Assembly: GCA_903930165.1 (NCBI GenBank)
Contig: CAIYXO010000676.1
Span: 1 to 8,699, forward strand
DNA from: an uncultured Verrucomicrobiota bacterium
Lineage (GTDB): Bacteria > Verrucomicrobiota > Verrucomicrobiia > Limisphaerales > UBA9464
Direction of reading: 5' to 3'
Length of the DNA: 8,699 nucleotides
Both the position numbers and the translations under genes were made by a program. How positions within the stretch are numbered: position 1 is the first letter of the stretch; every line of letters starts with the position of its first letter. The notes beneath the pieces are model-generated. The model searched no databases, had not been told where the DNA came from, and worked only from the letters and a program-made list of their open reading frames with translations. Below, piece by piece: positions 7,423-8,699 of this stretch.

Positions 7423-7591
7423 GGCAGGCGCTGGTATGAAAGCCGGTTTCCCGCCGGGCGCAACCTCGACGGGAAGACCGGCCGCCACCCTCTTCCCATC
7501 GTCCCGCCACGCGGTCCCCTTGAATCCCTTTGGCGAACCCGCAGGCTTTCCGGCCCTTCCGCGACCTGCTTCACTCCCGCGACCAAGGACC
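7423..7591. promoter_or_regulatory. Divergent promoter region (by position)
   Basis: This 169-bp gap separates the start codons of two divergent genes and must carry promoters for both unless they are read from farther away. Apart from the inverted repeat at 7442-7482, I see no convincing -35/-10 pair. A TTGAAT at 7520-7525 has no matching -10 element about 17 bp downstream (AGGCTT). The call rests on position alone. Confidence 0.4.
7442..7482. repeat. Nearly perfect inverted repeat in the divergent intergenic region
   Basis: GCCGGTTTCCCG (7442-7453) and CGGGAAGACCGGC (7470-7482) are inverted copies differing only by one extra base: 12 pairs with a 1-nt bulge around a 16-nt loop. It begins 20 nt upstream of the ATG of the 481-residue gene and ends about 110 nt before the glycosyltransferase ATG. 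It could be an operator for a dimeric regulator or a hairpin in the leader of the - strand transcript. The sequence does not tell which. Confidence 0.5.
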
Positions 7592-8419
7592 ATGCCCAAG
7601 CCGCACCTCAGCCTCGTCGTCCGCACCCTGGACTCCGCCGCCACGCTCGGCGCGGTGCTCGGGGCGCTGGACCTGCAGGAGGGGGACGAACTCCTGGTCG
7701 TGGATTCCGGCTCCACCGACGACACCCTCGACATCGCCCGGAAACACGGCGCACGGATCGTCCCGATTCCGGCGAAGGAGTTCACCTACGGCCGTTCGTT
7801 GAACTTCGGGTTCCGCGCCGCCCGGCATCCGTGGGTGCTCAGCCTGAGTTCCCACACCGTCCCCGCGGCGGCGGGCTTCCTCGCCACCTACCGCCAGGCC
7901 ATCGCACGTTTCCCCGACACGGTCACCGCCGCGGTCGGACCGATCGTCGGCGAGTTCGGCGCACCGCTACCCGCCGGCATCACGTTCTTCGCCGGGGAAG
8001 AACTGGCCCGCGGATTCGGATTCGGCGCCGGCAATCCCAACGCCCTCTACCGCAGGTCAGCCTGGGAAGGTCGCCCCTTCGACGAACAGATCGGCGGAGG
8101 TGAAGACCTGCTCTGGTACATCGAGGCGCTCCGGGCCGGCGAGACCGTCGCCGCGGTCCACGCGGCCCAGGTCCGCTACATCAGCCGGCGTCCGACCAGC
8201 GCCTTCTACCGCAAGGGCCGCGTCGACTACCGGGCCGCCGCACGCCTCATCCAACCCCATCGCCCCACGCTGCCAGGCGTGGTCGTCCGATCGCTCAAGC
8301 TTCTTGTATTCCTGCTCCTCGGCCGGATCGACTGGCACGGGGCCCGCGGAGGCGTCGCCCACGCGCTTGGCGTCCTCGTCGAAGCCCGGGCCTTGGCCAA
8401 ATCCACCCGGAACCCCTGA
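7592..8419 (+). CDS. Family 2 glycosyltransferase (GT-A fold)
   Basis: Transfers a sugar from a nucleotide-sugar donor, probably to a cell-envelope or exopolysaccharide acceptor at the inner face of the membrane; donor and acceptor are unknown. I choose ATG 7592 because LSLVVRTLDSAATL starts the GT-A core there. The in-frame ATG at 7421 would add 57 Pro/Ala-rich residues and overlap the start of the divergent gene. An AAGGA at 7585-7589 is only 2 nt away, too close for a good ribosome site. The 275-residue protein shows VVDSGSTDDT (36-45, nucleotide-binding Asp at 38 and 43), FTYGRSLNFGFRAA (64-77), LSLSSHTVP (83-91) where many family members carry the metal-binding DXD, and GGGEDLLW (168-175), whose E171/D172 match the usual ED catalytic-base motif. 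A hydrophobic stretch, LKLLVFLLLG (235-244), may associate with the membrane. It reads towards the ftsK-like gene, 111 bp downstream. Confidence 0.9.
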   Translation: MPKPHLSLVVRTLDSAATLGAVLGALDLQEGDELLVVDSGSTDDTLDIARKHGARIVPIPAKEFTYGRSLNFGFRAARHPWVLSLSSHTVPAAAGFLATYRQAIARFPDTVTAAVGPIVGEFGAPLPAGITFFAGEELARGFGFGAGNPNALYRRSAWEGRPFDEQIGGGEDLLWYIEALRAGETVAAVHAAQVRYISRRPTSAFYRKGRVDYRAAARLIQPHRPTLPGVVVRSLKLLVFLLLGRIDWHGARGGVAHALGVLVEARALAKSTRNP

Positions 8420-8530
8420 TCCACAGGGAGTTACCGGGACGCGGACCCCAGCCGCCGATGGGATCCCGGATCCGAATTCCAGCCCTTACCCGCTTGCCCG
8501 GTTCTTCCCACGGTCCGTAGATTGGCTCCC

Positions 8531-8699
8531 GTGGCGGCCAAAGACTCGACGGTCAACAGCAGCAGGTCTCGTGTGTGGGCGGACTTCTGGGGATTGATCC
8601 TCATCGGAGTCGCCCTCGTGCTGTTCGCGGCCCTGTTCTCCTACGACCGCCTCGATCTCGCCCAGAACACCACCGAACCCAACCGCGCGGTGCACAACC
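8531..8699 (+). CDS. ftsK: N-terminus of FtsK/SpoIIIE-type DNA translocase, 3' end cut by window edge
   Basis: Only 56 codons are in the window. FtsK anchors at the division septum through N-terminal membrane segments and pumps DNA with a C-terminal ATPase to clear the chromosome from the closing septum. The fragment starts at GTG 8531 with a short polar leader (residues 2-15, Ser/Arg/Lys-rich). A hydrophobic first membrane segment follows, FWGLILIGVALVLFAALFSY (about 19-38), then DRLDLAQN and PNRAVHN, which matches the usual FtsK pattern of TM1 followed by a loop ending in ...HN(L/W)(I/V)GP. The motor domain that would prove the call lies beyond the edge. No strong Shine-Dalgarno is visible; a TTG at 8522 is a possible alternative start. 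The gene is codirectional with the glycosyltransferase but separated enough that cotranscription is uncertain. Confidence 0.72.
   Translation, partial: MAAKDSTVNSSRSRVWADFWGLILIGVALVLFAALFSYDRLDLAQNTTEPNRAVHN

Noticed and set aside
7423..7785. N-terminal extension of the 481-residue protein to an ATG at 7785
   Set aside because: The extra 121 residues are low-complexity and antisense to the glycosyltransferase start; the conserved sequence begins at the ATG at 7422.
5869..8103. 744-codon open frame on the + strand, opposite the unknown protein and running into the glycosyltransferase
   Set aside because: Its translation is the low-complexity complement of the conserved - strand protein and then an off-frame reading of the glycosyltransferase; it has no domain of its own.
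8459..8480. Cluster of small palindromes (GGGATCCC, CGGATCCG, GAATTC) between the glycosyltransferase and ftsK
   Set aside because: Four-to-eight-base palindromes occur by chance; there is no long stem or U-tract to support a terminator and no sign of a cloning junction.

Overview
The window is GC-rich DNA with dense protein-coding content and a strong G/C bias at third codon positions. The best taxonomic clue is a complete gene for a PVC-type heme-binding CxxCH protein. That architecture (propeller dehydrogenase, HEAT-like region, c-type heme domain) is characteristic of Verrucomicrobiota and Planctomycetota. Together with the tricorn-type protease and the FtsK-like start, I lean towards a soil or freshwater verrucomicrobium, but this is an inference from protein families and not from a marker gene.

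Layout from left to right: (1) the 3' three-quarters of a tricorn-like S41 serine protease on the + strand, cut by the left edge; (2) an 86-bp gap holding an imperfect inverted repeat built from an 8-bp unit, between the convergent ends of genes 1 and 3; (3) a PVC-type propeller/HEAT/cytochrome c protein on the - strand, 996 residues from the start I prefer; (4) a 339-bp gene-free stretch with several short tandem repeats; (5) a 481-residue conserved soluble protein of unknown function on the - strand; (6) a 169-bp divergent intergenic region with a nearly perfect 12-bp inverted repeat; (7) a 275-residue family 2 glycosyltransferase on the + strand; (8) a 111-bp gap, then the first 56 codons of an FtsK/SpoIIIE-type DNA translocase, cut by the right edge.

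The genes do not form an obvious single pathway. Protease and PVC protein are convergent, and the unknown protein and glycosyltransferase are divergent, so at least three transcription units are present. The likely cell locations are envelope/periplasm for the PVC protein, probably periplasm for the protease (its N-terminus is not visible), cytoplasm for the unknown protein, cytoplasmic face of the membrane for the glycosyltransferase, and inner membrane for FtsK.

I see no mobile element, CRISPR array, tRNA or rRNA gene, and no clear new defence or biosynthetic system. The parts most worth a second look are the 481-residue protein, which is strikingly conserved-looking yet has no function I can name, and the periodic intergenic repeats, which look like members of dispersed families. 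Both need a genome-wide search to judge.
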